Of a DNA stretch of 64,000 nucleotides, positions 50,846-62,790 are shown piece by piece; the stretch's first letter is position 1; each line of letters begins with the position of its first letter. A program made the translations under genes and the position numbers. The notes under the pieces are model-generated. The model had not been told where the DNA came from and did no database searches. It saw only the letters and a list, made by a program, of their open reading frames with translations. This stretch comes from Lunularia cruciata (Eukaryota; Streptophyta; Marchantiopsida; Lunulariales; Lunulariaceae), in assembly GCA_948567375.1 (NCBI GenBank), contig OX419762.1, forward strand, positions 20,142,727 to 20,206,726. Direction: 5' to 3'.

Positions 50846-51300
50846 TTGCTTATCTTTAGTAAGGTCCATATAACAGAATGTCCTTTTGGAGGACAGAGGA
50901 TAGCTACCCATGATGCTATTAAGGACATAGTGTTCGCTATGGCACGAGAGAGTGGATACTTGGCTTGGCGGGAGAGTTTGTATGTTTTACGGACGATACA
51001 TGTTAGGGCAGACTTATACTTGGTCCAAGATGATAAGGTGATAGTAGCGGATGTTGTGGTTACCGACCCTACTTGGGATACAATTTTGGAGGGAATGATT
51101 ACCTATACCATTGGATGGGCGGGCGAGTGCAGTAGCAGGGTCTCCAAGTGTATGGGCATGCAACAAAGTCACCTCTTTGTTCCTCTCATTGGAGTTATAT
51201 GGAGTGATGGACATGACGTTTGACACATTTGTCATGGAGTGTACGAGAGCTTATCATGTTAGGCGCCAGGGATACCACTCTCACTCTCATACTTCGTAGC
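50846..51300 (+). pseudogene. non-LTR-retroposon-like ORF, C-terminal fragment, frameshifted
   Basis: The frame 50846-51223 contains CPFGGQRIATHDAIKDIVF and RADLYLVQDDKVIVADVVVTDP, which resemble a segment downstream of reverse transcriptase in some plant retroposon proteins; the R.D...ADVVV spacing also recalls restriction-like endonuclease domains. A frameshift near 51110-51180 moves the similarity into the frame 51111-51299 (SLELYGVMDMTFDTFV). It runs into the shared 3' segment that follows. The reverse transcriptase itself is absent. Family placement is from memory and uncertain. Confidence 0.5.
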
Positions 51301-51319
51301 AAATTTTAGACAACATGTG

Positions 51320-51575
51320 TCCATTTGCTTTGCAAAGTGCAATGGCTGGTGCAATCCATAAGAGAGCAATCACATTAGGTGATGTTTCTTTGGATGCTCC
51401 AATTGTTTGTAGATCTTACGATTTGCATAGCTTGGATATCTTAGGTGTGTTAGGACAGATTTCTCTTAAAGACTCTATTGGGGCTTAGCTCCATTTTACC
51501 TTTGTTATCTCTCCCTTGTACGGCTTGATGTGGTCTTCCCATCCTTATTTTTTCTACGCATTCACCCTTTTATCT
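51320..51575 (+). mobile_element. retroposon 3' end (copy D): last coding part and tail
   Basis: Continues in frame from the preceding ORF (ALQSAMAGAIHKRAITLGD) to a stop near 51486, then a non-coding tail with TCTCCCTTGTACGGCTTGATG and TCTTCCCATCC. It is the least rearranged copy of the repeat seen at 14.4, 30.8, 37.3 and 51.7 kb. Confidence 0.75.
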
Positions 51576-51709
51576 TTAGTAAGGTTTGGTGATTTTATGA
51601 AAACTAAAGTTTGTGAGGGTGTTAACTTACACTAGAAAAAGGAAACTTTAGAATTTTACCAATATTTAATGATGTCATTATCTATTTTAAATTAGCAATA
51701 AACTATCTA

Positions 51710-51770
51710 TTTCAAATGGGGTCTTACCATCCTTTGTGTTTGTTGCCCGGTGCCATTCCTCTTATTTCAA
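51710..51770 (+). mobile_element. retroposon 3'-tail fragment (copy E), diverged
   Basis: AATGGGGTCTTACCATCCTT, then GTGTTTGTTGCCCGG and CATTCCTCTT resemble the tail of copy D 180 bases away, but with more changes. Confidence 0.5.
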
Positions 51771-52400
51771 ATTAGCATTAAAATATGTAAAGTTGTTAAA
51801 ATAAAAATTCCATGGAACTATCAAATATTGTGTCGCTGATTTCTACAATTCAACATATAATTAACATTCAGTCTACCATTCAACATATACTTAAATTACA
51901 CCACCATAACAAGGGCAAATGAAATGAAAGACTATTAAGTCTATTATATACTCAACAAGATATATGGCTCAAGTATACTTCATTTTTATTTAAAGCACTC
52001 TCTTCTATTATCTTGCATACATGGAAGATGTATCTTTCAAGTTAGAGAAAGATCATGTTTTTTTTAATTCCAAATACTCTTAAGTCTATATTTTGTAGAT
52101 GTGATAATTACAAATATTTTAAATTGATTGAGGAAAATCTCAAGTTATAAATATTATTACCAATAAAGATATTCTCTTATTATCATGGAAAAAGATGGTA
52201 ATAAGTTTTGATGATTGATAAGATTTACTTTTTCCATGTCTATATAATTATAAAAATGTTCATGTTTGATTGATATTTCCAATTGAAGCATTACTTGAAT
52301 CTGAATTTTACTTGCTATATTAGTTTTCCTAATGTATATTGGTGAAAATTAAATAAATAATAATTCATACAAGGAAGAGTGTTTAGCAATAATATGAACT
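51771..52400. other. AT-rich stretch, no gene recognised
   Basis: No motif or repeat recognised. Confidence 0.5.
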
Positions 52401-53007
52401 ATGTGTGCATATATACATTGTTACACAACATACATCGCTACACAACATCACACACTCTAGAAACACGACTCACACATAAGTCATACATGGACTCTAAAGT
52501 GAAACAATAATCAATTTTTTCACACATGTCAAATCATACTCAATCAAATAAGTACTTGATCTATCACTCAATAATCTACCATCAACTCGGCATTGATTAC
52601 AATCAAGCCACACCCACTCTAGCTGACACTCATCGGCCTCTGTCCACCATAGATAAGACCTCAAAGGCTCAACATCAAAGAAGCGAGCTTGCTAGATTTG
52701 GACTTCAAAATTATACCCCCATGGTGTCCAACCCTAAAGGTGTTGGTGCAAGTGACGGCAGGCCCTACCATGTAGTTAGTACACTAAACACAAAAATTGA
52801 CCAACAAGAAGTAGTTTATGAGTAACTGCTAATATAATTTTGACTACCAGCACTACTACTCTAGAGTCCAAGCAATCTAGGTATAATGCTACAAATGGCA
52901 TGATAGATGTTGTGTGTATATACATCGCTACAAAACATACATTGTTGTCAACATCACACAGTATAGAAGCACAACTCACACATAAGTCAAACATGGACTC
53001 TAAAGTG
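52401..53007. repeat. direct repeat of ~100 bases, copies ~510 bases apart
   Basis: 52401-52501 and 52905-53007 share ACAACATACAT, CAACATCACACA, CTCACACATAAGTC and ACATGGACTCTAAAGTG in order. It lies just past the 3' end of the PHD-bearing element and may belong to its 3' LTR or to a tandem duplication within it. Confidence 0.75.
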
Positions 53008-53188
53008 CCACAATTGCCCCTCTAGTTGGCGGTTAGGTCCCTCTAATCCTAGATAGATATCTACTCTAAGTATATGGTATAACTTAAGGTGGGCAAAAGA
53101 TCAAGAGGCTAGGTGCTATAAAGCCGTATCGTTAGTCGCTTATCTACAACCTATACCATATAAAGGATGAATGAGCTATAGGTCGAGT

Positions 53189-53482
53189 ACATCTAGGACA
53201 TAACCATTGCCCCTAAGGAACCACTGTGAGGGGAGGATTCAAACATGCCATATGGCATCCTCTCGAACAATTGTCACATACAAACATAGTAACAACTCCA
53301 CCAAAAGAGCCGCATAACATACACCGCAAGCCTGCACATACAAGTGCCAAGCTTGGATCCATAGTACCATCAATGTTTTGGAGGTGGCATGGCTCATGAT
53401 TGTGCGCATGATCCTTCCAAACAACACCATCATGTCCTTCCAACACAAGGACTCCAAATGGCAAAACCTTGCACACTCTCAA
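53189..53482 (-). pseudogene. retroelement C-terminal region with PHD-type C4HC3 zinc finger
   Basis: After a beta-rich stretch (KVLPFGVLVLEGHDG, EPCHLQN) comes a finger with spacing C-x2-C-x11-C-x2-C-x4-H-x2-C-x14-C-x2-C over 45 codons (53323-53189): CMLC, CDNC, HMAC, NPPL..VP, a stop codon (TAG, 53213-53215), then GQWLCPRC in the same frame. The conserved PPL..VP.G.W.CP.C ending is characteristic of PHD fingers, which read histone H3 tails. It occupies the place where a chromodomain sits in the 4.4-kb element. One premature stop breaks it here. Confidence 0.8.
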
Positions 53483-53859
53483 GATAGTGTAGCCTATAAA
53501 AACATCAGCGAGTTACCATTTCAAGAGTCTACTCCTAATTCTTCCTTTCTAGCTTAAAAAGCAACCCGTTTGGATAAAATTTGCAAACCTTAGTCAAATT
53601 GCTTTTAAGTCAATGAAGTCTTTATTTATAAAAATACAAAATAACATCAATTGTCATTGTTGTATGTTGTAGATATACATAATCACCTAGATGAAATCTA
53701 TGGATAGACGGATTGGTCTATAACCTCCTTCTCAAATGGTAGTATAACATTAGGTATCCCTATGTTGAGCAATCATCAAGTTGTCAAAGGCCATTGGCAT
53801 CACTCTCCAAAATATCTTTGCCCTTTGAGAACATACGTTCATCCATACATTTGGATCAT

Positions 53860-54500
53860 CCAAGCCCAACATTATAGTAGCATCTTGACGAATGGCTACA
53901 AGTAAATCTGGATCTTCTCCATAGAGTAGAAATTAAGGAGATAAGGATGTTAAGAAGACTTGCCGGTTGAAACAATAGCCCATGGCCAACCAAGGTAATT
54001 GGAAATCCCAATCTCCCAAGTGACCTCTTTCCAAACCATACTTCCACAATCCTCTCTTCTTTATCTGAACCACTCTCTTTGCTTAGCCATTTGTCTCAAG
54101 GTGATCTTGGGAAGTAATAAGATGATCAATCAAAGCCTTGTCATACATAACTTGAAACTCCCCGAAGAACTCTATGCCCTGATCAATCAAAACATGTTTC
54201 AAAAGGACTGAGAACCCAATCCAAGAACAAGTAAGCCACCTCTTCATTGGACTTGTTAGGAAGTGCCACCAACTCAATCCACTTGGAGAAGTGCTCCACC
54301 ATCACCAAAATGTATCAATGATGTTTGATAGACAACAATAAAGGTCCAAAAAAGTCCAAACTCTAACAATAATCCAACCCCATAAAAGGCAATGGGTGTA
54401 ATTGTGGCATAGGAGCATTAAGTGATGCACTAACTTGGTCACAAACCATACATTTGGCAACAAGTTGTTGTACATTAGTTTGCATACCATACCACCAATA
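53860..54500 (-). pseudogene. integrase of the PHD-bearing element
   Basis: Pieces in successive frames match a Ty3 integrase: the end of the zinc-binding region (KCMVCDQV near 54450), SLDFFGPLLLS (first catalytic Asp), ILVMVEHFSKWIELV, LIDQGIEFFGEF (second Asp region) and LITSQDHLETNG (the segment carrying the catalytic Glu region, altered). Frameshifts and stops separate them. Confidence 0.75.
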
Positions 54501-54899
54501 ATGACTCTATAGTAAGCTATATGTATGCTTTACTCCAAATTGTCCTAGCTCCTTATGAGCATGAAGGACCAATTGTGATCTTTGAGATGGAAGTAGTACT
54601 ACTTGCACTCTACCATCCTCCCATACATGAATAAGGTGTTTTCCCTCCAATCTAAACCATTTGGCTCATTGAAGAACACAATCTCTCTCCTTGGCTCCAA
54701 TTGTGCCACCCACAACACCAGTGTAAAGATAGTCCATCACTAAGACATCATCATGAATGTCTTGTTGAACTATACCATAATCTCCACTCTTTGGATCTAG
54801 GACCTCAAGAACCCTTCCTGTATGCATTTAAGAGAGATACCACCAAAGCCTCAAAAATTTTACAAAGAAGGGCAGATGCATGCCAACCTGGCTCCATCT

Positions 54900-56110
54900 A
54901 CTCATTTGTCTCACCATGCTAACGTACTCTGGTCTAATCCTATTGGATGGGACATGGGTTTCTACTCAACCCATCTACAGTATGGTTCACCACTCCAGGT
55001 TTGTGAATAATTATGAAATCATACTCCTATAAAATTAGAGCCTATTGTGCAAGCTTCATTGAAAGCTTGTCAAACTCCATCATTCAATTTAATGGTTGAT
55101 GATCAATGATGAGAGTAAAGGGGTTACCAAATAGGTGAAATAAAAAAAGTGCTACTACCCATACTATTGCCAAGCACTCTCCCTCATATGAACTATACTT
55201 TGCCTTTGTTGAATTGTTGGAGTGACTAGCCTAGGCCACCACAAACTCCTTCCTCTCATCATCATGTTGGGTGAGCACTACTCCAAGTCCCACCATCTCC
55301 AATCACTTGAACTTGAAATGGTCGTCCTTTGATCAGTCTCCTCAAAATAGAAACAAATATCAACCTCTCCTTGAACTCTACAAAAGCTCTCTCTTGCTCA
55401 TCTCTCCAACACCACTCTTGTGTAAGCTTGGTTAGCTTCATCAAGGCCTTGGCAATGGCACTAAATCCTTTAATATACCAGCTATAGAAGTTCACCAACC
55501 TAAGGAATGCTTGCACTCTACTCACATTTGTTGGCCAAGGAATAAGTGCAATAACCTCTACCTTGGTCTGTTGAACATCAAGTCTTCCAGGATAGATAGT
55601 GTGACCCAAATACTCAACCTGCTCTTGGAAGGACCTACACTTCCCAAGATGTAATTTGAGTCCATGAGATCTCAACCTCTCAAACGCCTCCAACAATTGT
55701 GTCTCATGCTCCTCCATAGTAGTGTTATAGACAAAATGTCATCAATATAGCACTAAGAAAAATCCAATCTGGCTAGGATTCTATCCATGATCCTTTGGAA
55801 CTTGATAGGAGCGTTCTTTAACCTAAATGGTAAGAACTTCCACTGATATAACATATCCTTACCATGAGGATCAATAGCCCAAAATGATGTCTTAAACTTA
55901 TGTTCCTATTTGATCAACAATTGATGTTATCTTGCTCAAAGATCCAAAGTACCGAAGACCTTTGCATACCCAATTGTATGAAAGATCTCCTCTGATGTAG
56001 GCATGGCATACCAATCAGCCCTAGTCTGTTGGTTGATAGGATAGTAATCTCCACACATCTACATATTTGTGTAGTTGCCATGTGTATCTTTCTTGGTTGG
56101 CATCACTATA
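54900..56110 (-). pseudogene. reverse transcriptase and RNase H of the PHD-bearing element
   Basis: Minus-strand translation gives MCGDYYPINQQT (about 56050), FLPFRLKNAPIKFQRIMDR (about 55800), YIDDILS (about 55730, the catalytic YxDD box), then an intact 151-codon frame 55262-55717 with LGHTIYPGRL and QAFLRLVNFYSWYIKGFS, the RT connection region. RNase H follows with YSSYEGECLAIVW near 55150-55200. Stops and frameshifts occur throughout. Confidence 0.85.
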
Positions 56111-57526
56111 GCTAACGCATACTCTCCATGTGAAATCTCTACCAAGCCCACCTCAAAAAGGTCTCTACTCTAGCTTTAAATCAATGCTTGCTCTATGTCA
56201 CTATATCTGTATAGATGTCAAAAAATTGGTGTATCACTAGTCAGCTCAATTTGAATACCATATTCTTTTAGAGCACCCAAATCCTTCATACTAAAGGAAA
56301 AACAACTTGTGTAGCTCCCAAGAACCTCCAAACTCTCTGTCTTTCCTCTTTTGTAAGCTTGGGTCCTAAATTGACTCCCAAGTATCCTCTATAATTTTTT
56401 GTAGAAGTGGAAGATGTATTAACTGGTTGCTACACTAGGCCCTTGGAAGCATATCCCCAACCACTAGAGGTCCCAACCTAAGTGTGAAAAACTCACTCCA
56501 AGCTGGCTGCAAGCTCCATACGTCCTCTAGTTGCATCCCAAGTAGTCCAAGTGTGTAATCAAGGTAGACCATGCTCACCTGGATGGACTCCAAGTAGACC
56601 ACTCTTCTTAGTAGCCATTGGTTGTGTCCCAAGAATACCTTTTCCACTTGGTCCATCACCCCCAACATGTGCTTGAATCGTCTTGATAGGCATAAAGCTC
56701 ACAATTGTCTGAGTAGTGATGCCTATCAAGTGCATCCTATGCTGCTCTACCAACCAAGGCTCACAATCTAGGTCAAAAAATTCAGGTCTATAGCCTGACC
56801 TAACACCTTATGCTTGGATGCCTCTAAAATTACTGGAATAGTGGTAATAATAGTGCCAAAACCCATCACTTTCTCTCTCTCATCGGTGTTGGCCTCCACC
56901 AATTGCTATAACTATGAGTCTTAAACAAGTCCATGACATCCCTCTCAAAAAGCACAAGAGCCTGGAAAATTCATAAGTGTGGGAAAAGTAGCTTAGGGCT
57001 GTCCAACTATGTTCACCATTGCAATAGGTGACCTATCAACCACTACCATCATTTGAGACTTGCACCCAACATCCAAAATCTCATTAACAATAAAGTGTTC
57101 AAGTCGTTGAATCCCATCATAAGCACATTATAGAACCTCTTTAGGTAAGAATTTCATCCACCAAAGACAAAGACAATGAGCTTGTGATCCCACTCTGGCT
57201 GCATTTAACAATGAGGCAAGTCCTATCCAAGAATGGACTTAATGTGTACTTGCCATTACATGGGTGCAAGAATCACCCATCAAAGGAACATTCTCCAAAA
57301 TGTAAGTTGGAGAAACAGATTGATGAACCTAGAGATGTGGTAGTTTACATAACATCTCCCCAAACACACCAAAATGGGGATCCTAAAGACCCAAAACTTG
57401 GCCAACATGTGTATATCCTTAACATGGCTATCCAAAAATCACCAAATGAATGGGACCATGTCTCTCTAGATCTTGCACCCCCAACAAGGAAATGTCTATT
57501 GGTGGGATCTTTTGGTAACCCTTGAT

Positions 57527-58227
57527 TGTTGACATTGGTAATAACTCAAGATACTAAGAGGCCAAGTGTGCCACATGATGTAAAGAGACTCGCCTAGCAA
57601 TCTCATCTCTCTCCATATACAAGTACTTGTATATTCATATACCTATTGTAATACCAATAGTTAGACATATTATCTAGAGGTGAAAATTGATTGGTAACAT
57701 CTAGAAGGATGTATGTAGGATGTGCTAGCTAGATCAGATAGAGGCATCACCAAAAAAGTACTTCTACTAATAAGGTAGAAGTAAAAAATAGCCTAAAAAT
57801 TTCAAAGCTAAATCCAAAGGCCTCAACATATGAATTAGGCCTTGAAAATAGAAAGATTCCTTCCTTTGGATAAAAGAGCTTGCCTTCTCCTCCCATGATT
57901 TGTCTCATTGAGAGCTTTTTAATAGTACCTCACGCATGTGATTTTGAGCTTCTTATAAGAATATTCCCTAAAGATTCCCTCTAGTCAAACCTATTTGACC
58001 AACTAGATAGGACAATGACTGATATCTCACCCATCTAGGCAGCTAAACTAAGGGTGGAGCTTACTGACATATCACCAATCCATGTATTTGTCCAAGAGTG
58101 GAGCTTCTTTGGAAGGGGTCCTCTTTGCTATATAATAAAGAGCAAGTGCTCCTTTGGGAGCATTGGAATATTGAGTGTGAAACTTGTGTTTTTTTCTTGT
58201 AAAATCTCTTGTCCTCAAAGTATTACA
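57527..58227 (+). repeat. probable 5' LTR of a third Ty3/gypsy element
   Basis: Ends in TATTACA directly before a tRNA-iMet-type primer site and contains a TATA-like CTATATAATAAAG (58127-58139). A TGTTGACATT at 57527 is a candidate start, but without the partner LTR the left edge is a guess. Confidence 0.55.
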
Positions 58228-58228
58228 A

Positions 58229-58244
58229 TGGTATTAGAGTAGGT
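58229..58244 (+). promoter_or_regulatory. primer-binding site, tRNA-iMet type
   Basis: TGGTATTAGAGTAGG one base after an LTR-like ...ACA end; the expected plant sequence is TGGTATCAGAGCnAGG. Confidence 0.75.
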
Positions 58245-59073
58245 GTTTTAATCCAAGAGAGTGGATCACCCCTTTTCAAAGAACACAAGCTACTATAACT
58301 CAAGAATTTGAGGAGAGAAAATGTAGTGCAATTTTTAGACTTAGGAGGTGTTATAGAGAATGGATGGGATGGAGGTGCATGGAGGACAATTTCTTACACC
58401 TAGCTTCCTATTCTTGAATCCATTACACATCAAGATTATATACATTCAATTTGAGCAAATGAGAGTATCTCTTGTTTATCACTCTGGAATAGAATTCAAA
58501 GATAAAGTGATGAATTTACCAAACCCAATGATCCTACCTTTGATTGTATATGACAAAGAGTGGGATTTGACAATCTACATTCTGTTATGATGTTTTGGAT
58601 CTGAATGTACCAAATCCTCATCCTTTCAACACATAAGTAGAAATCCATTATGTGGTTAGACCAAAAGTGATATTTAGGGATGTTGTAGTCCATAATTTTG
58701 GTGAGAGATATTATCAACAAGTGATTGTCTTTGAGGTCCCAATGGTAGTCTTTAAAGTTTTTGCTCCCTCCCAAGCAATCATTCTAACCTTCTATTGAAG
58801 TAGGAAGTAGCAATTGAACATTGGTTGTATGTAGGAATCATGGATCCGTAGTTGCAAGAGTTGATGTAAGGAATGCATGAGATGTTGAACAAGTTTTTGG
58901 AAATCAAGATGACCATAGAGGAATTGCAAAATCAAGTATTGTACTATCAAGAATGATCAAGTAATACAAGAAGGAGAGCCATCTCAACAACCGGCACCAA
59001 TGATCAAAGTACCTGGAAAGTGACTCATGCCAATGATACCGATTCCAATCAACAACCAAGCCACATTATTACT

Positions 59074-59810
59074 ATGAATGAAAAAGAGGTGCAACATCAA
59101 GCCTTACAAGGAACAACATTCCATGGAAGTCATGTAAAATTGGATTTCAAGAATGAATTGATACCTTTGATTGTTCACAACAAATATCATTGATTATTCT
59201 GCAAGTGTGTTTGCATGTGGGTACTTGACTGATAAAGCTCCCACATGGTATGATGCTTTGGAATGATCATTGTTGGTAGAAGGAAGAGAGATCACCTAGA
59301 CAATCATACAAGAAGGACTACTCAAGAATTTCCAATCTATGGATTCAATGCAAATGGCCCAAACTAGACTTTGGGGGTTGAAGTAGAAGAATAGCATACA
59401 AGAGTACATGGAGGCATTTCTTGATCTACAAGTTTTGATAATCAATATGAGTCCAACCAAAGCTATTGACAATTTCAAAAGAGGATTAAAGAGTGGATTT
59501 TCCAAGAGGTAAAGGTGCAAAATCCTTGTACTATTTTTGAAGCCATTGCATACGTTCAAAGAATAGCAAGGGTGCTTGGAGGAAGTGAAGCAATAACACT
59601 AATGTAAACCTATTGGATTAAGACACACCATTTTGGTGGACCAAATCCTATGGAATTGGGCAACATTCAATTTCAAGACCAAGGAGGAAGACCCCTCTAA
59701 GGAGAACAAGGACAGGTTGAAGAAAGAAGAGAAGGGGTTCAAGCATAACAACAATGATGTTACAATTGTGGCTGAATTGGGCATATAGCCATCAATTGTC
59801 ATTCTTGTCA
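59074..59810 (+). pseudogene. gag with CCHC zinc knuckle, third Ty3/gypsy element
   Basis: Broken frames resemble Ty3 Gag: an ATG at 59074, then about 59380-59580 NSIQEYMEAFLDL, AIDNFKRGLKSGF and TIFEAIAYVQRIAR, then at 59758-59799 a nucleocapsid knuckle CYNCG.IGHIAINC (C-x2-C-x4-H-x4-C) with a stop inside. Multiple stops show decay. Protease and RT expected downstream were not found before 62 kb. Confidence 0.65.
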
Positions 59811-62000
59811 TCTTAGAAGCCCTTGGCCTCCATAAAAGCAACTTGTGAACCACATAGAGAGACAAATTGAAGAGGAGGATGTAGAAACCACATCAAAAAA
59901 TGAATATCACCAGTAAATGTACCTCATGGCCTTACTAGCTCGGTGAAGAAGAGTAAAACTAGGAGAAGGAAGAGGATGAGTATGCAAAGATAGAGGAAGA
60001 CAAATGCACAATTAATTTTTGTAATGGAGTGCTAGAAGGAAATCTAGTGATAGTGTTGATAGGCCTTAGAGCAAATGTGGTACCCACATTTTTGTTTTCT
60101 TTTGTTTTGTTAGAGTTTTTGAAGAAGAAGATAGTAAGAAAGCCAAATTACAAAGGAAAGAATGCACAGGTGTGTCCTTAGAGTAAACCCAAAGAAGTCA
60201 ACTTTGGGTCAAAAAGTGGAAGTACTCATCTTCGGACCGAGAAGCAAAGGCCAATATGAAGATGGTCTAACAACCTTTCTACGGGGCAAGAAAGGACATT
60301 TCAAGAAATGGAGAAGGTAGGAGAAGCATGCGTTGAGAGTGACAAGCAATCAACACGCAAAAGAAGGGGAAGTCAATTTTGAAAGTGACTAAAGAATCAT
60401 TGCACTTTGGAGTAATATAAAATTGCAACTACATGGGGAGAAATTGAATATGTCAAGTAGATATCTTGTTCCTCTGAGTAGTTTTCATGCAGTAATGTGT
60501 GTCAAGAAGCCAATTGAAAGTCAAATTTTCCAAAGTACAAAAGGGATTAGAGTGTCGTTTCCAAGAGAAGGAATAGTTTTTTAGTGCCGAAGAACAAGAG
60601 ATCAAATCATGGTGAAGAAGGTCAAGAACGCACTCATAATAAGGAGTTTTGTTATTTTGAGGTTAGATGTCATAGTAAAAATTGAAGTCTTGAATAGACT
60701 TTGTATTACGTTTTTAGCCTGGAACTGGAATTTCAGTTTCCCAAGAGTCATGGTAGAGATAACTGCCAGTAATTGCAAGGAAGGCCTTGAAGTTAAGGGG
60801 AAGAGAGGAAATCCGGCTTTGGAGGAGATGGGTTGAGTTGGATTGGAGGTTAGTATTGGGGAAGGAAGCAAGAGAAGCAACTGGGATCACCTTTTATTGG
60901 AAATGTGATGCTGTAGAGTAGACTGCAGAAATTTGCAATTCATTCTTTGTTCCACGTATGACTAATGGCTACAAGGTGGAGTCCTATCGAGACCCAATTA
61001 AATGAAGCATCATTGGAGAGGTAATGGCTATGTTCAAACCTGAACAAACAACATATGTGAATATGCAATAGGCCGTCTTCTTCCACCAGATGTTTGCAAG
61101 AGTGAAGGTGAACTAGGCAAAGTGCTTCCACCAACAAACAAGGCAGATGGTTGTCAATTAGAGAACAAATTTGCCTCCACATTTCACATTGTTTGCATCA
61201 CATTTCTACTTTGGGTTAAATTTATTGACCATGGAGGAGAGGCAACGCATGGTGTCACATTTCCATCCTGACCTATGACAAGAAGTGGATGAAGAAGAGC
61301 ACAACTTCATGGCACACCTACAAGCCAATGATGATCACTTTATCTGAACGGGACAACAAGAGAGGGAAGAAGTAAGAAGTCCAAAGATGAAGAAGTGGAC
61401 TATGAAGAATTTCTTGCGGTAATTGATCATATGGAGGGAAGTGATAATCCATATGTAGCCTTGGTTATGGAGGAAATGATTTAGAATGAGCAAAAGAAGG
61501 AAGATACTACAGGACCAAGTTCAACTAGTAAGGAAGAATGAAGCTCAAACACGATATCATTGAAAGTATGAAGATCAAGACTTCAGGAGAAGGAGCCGGC
61601 AAAAGAGATGAAGTAAAAAGATGGGGCCAGAGACAAAGAGAACTTTGGAGGAGTACAATATTCAAAGCAGATCAGAACTCCATTGTTGGAGCTATTGAAA
61701 GCACAACAAAAGGTAATCCCGCAAGATCAAAGGAAGGTGAAGAATGAGTTGCAGATGGTGAAGTCTTTGATAGATGAAGTAAAGGGATTGCGGGAATGTG
61801 TAGCTCAAAGAGAAGAGGAAGTTGAGGAGCTTTGGGTGGATAGAGTCTTGAAGAAGAAGACTTTTGAGAGGTTACAAGAGAGTTTTGAGAGGTTACAAGA
61901 GAGTTTTGAAGTGATAGGAAGATCATCAAGTTAGGAAACCAAAGAAGAGGTAGACATTGGATCGGAGTAGTAACAATTTTGAGATATGAAGAGGTAGATA
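59811..62000. other. unassigned stretch after gag, with a coiled-coil frame
   Basis: Purine-rich plus strand with many stops. An 83-codon plus frame (61683-61934) is a predicted coiled coil ending in two copies of FERLQESF. No RT, protease or integrase motif was recognised, so this is either foreign filler in a non-autonomous element or degraded beyond recognition. Confidence 0.4.
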
Positions 62001-62049
62001 TGAAGAGGTGCATTGGCATTTTGGATCTATAGAATAGAAGAGTATTTGT

Positions 62050-62771
62050 AGAACAATATAGTTGCTAGTAATTGTCAATTTCTCGACTATTTAAGGGAGG
62101 CATTCATAGGATGTTGTTGTTTAGTATTCCAAATTTTTAAGATAGATAAAGTGAAGTGTTGATTTCAATGCTCGTTGCTTGAGCTTGAGCTTGATTTCAA
62201 GTGTCAATGTTGTGTTTGTAATTGTGAGTGTTTGGAGAATTCTGAAGTGCAAGTTATGTGTTGGTTGGATGTTAGATTCCACAACCTTGATCTTCATTTT
62301 GTGTGTTTGATCCTGAGTGAAGTGCAATCGGAGCAATGCCTTGACAGATCTAAGAGGAATTGTAGTGTTGGTAGTATTCTACATTTGTGAGTGTAACATA
62401 GTATTGATGTGAAACAAATTTGATCAAGGAATTTGTGCCTTGAATGGAGGGGTAGAATATAAGTTTGAGGCAAAGTCATTTTGCAGTGAAGTGCTATCTT
62501 TGGGAGAATCGAAATCATCACAATCAAGATTTGTTTGGACAAAATTTGCTATGTTGTGATTATGAGTGTGAGATTTGTGACAAGTTGTTGAGATTGAGTG
62601 CTTGTTACTCTCTTTTGGGTGTGGTTTCTACCCAAGGGATTAAAGAAGAAATTAAGAAGAACCACATCTGTTACTTTGCTTTTTATTTGACCAATTATGA
62701 ATTGTATCTCTATGGGAACAAACTTTACTTACCTGATTATAGCAAAAGTGATATTTTCCGGGTTGTCACAT
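62050..62771 (+). repeat. probable 5' LTR of a fourth Ty3/gypsy element (left edge unknown)
   Basis: Ends GGTTGTCACA next to a tRNA-Asp-type primer site. A promoter-like CTATTTAAGGG lies at 62087-62097. The left edge cannot be set because the partner LTR lies outside the window. Confidence 0.5.
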
Positions 62772-62775
62772 GATT

Positions 62776-62790
62776 TTTGGCGCCGATGCC
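62776..62790 (+). promoter_or_regulatory. primer-binding site, tRNA-Asp type
   Basis: TTTGGCGCCGATGCC follows the LTR end after a few bases; plant Athila/Tat-like elements use TTGGCGCCGTTGCC. One mismatch. Confidence 0.75.

Larger units (their letters stand above)
53180..57200 (-). mobile_element. second Ty3/gypsy element, decayed, with a PHD-type zinc finger
   Basis: On the minus strand, reverse transcriptase, RNase H, integrase and a C4HC3 finger follow each other from about 56110 to 53189. The segment 56110-57200 upstream of the RT is expected to hold gag/protease, but I could not assign it convincingly. All parts have stops or frameshifts. The LTRs were not delimited; the 3' one may include the repeat at 52401-53007. 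Confidence 0.75.

Noticed and set aside
57184-57525. 113-codon plus-strand frame as a host gene
   Set aside because: Lies between two retroelements in opposite orientations; no recognised motif and no sign of additional exons.
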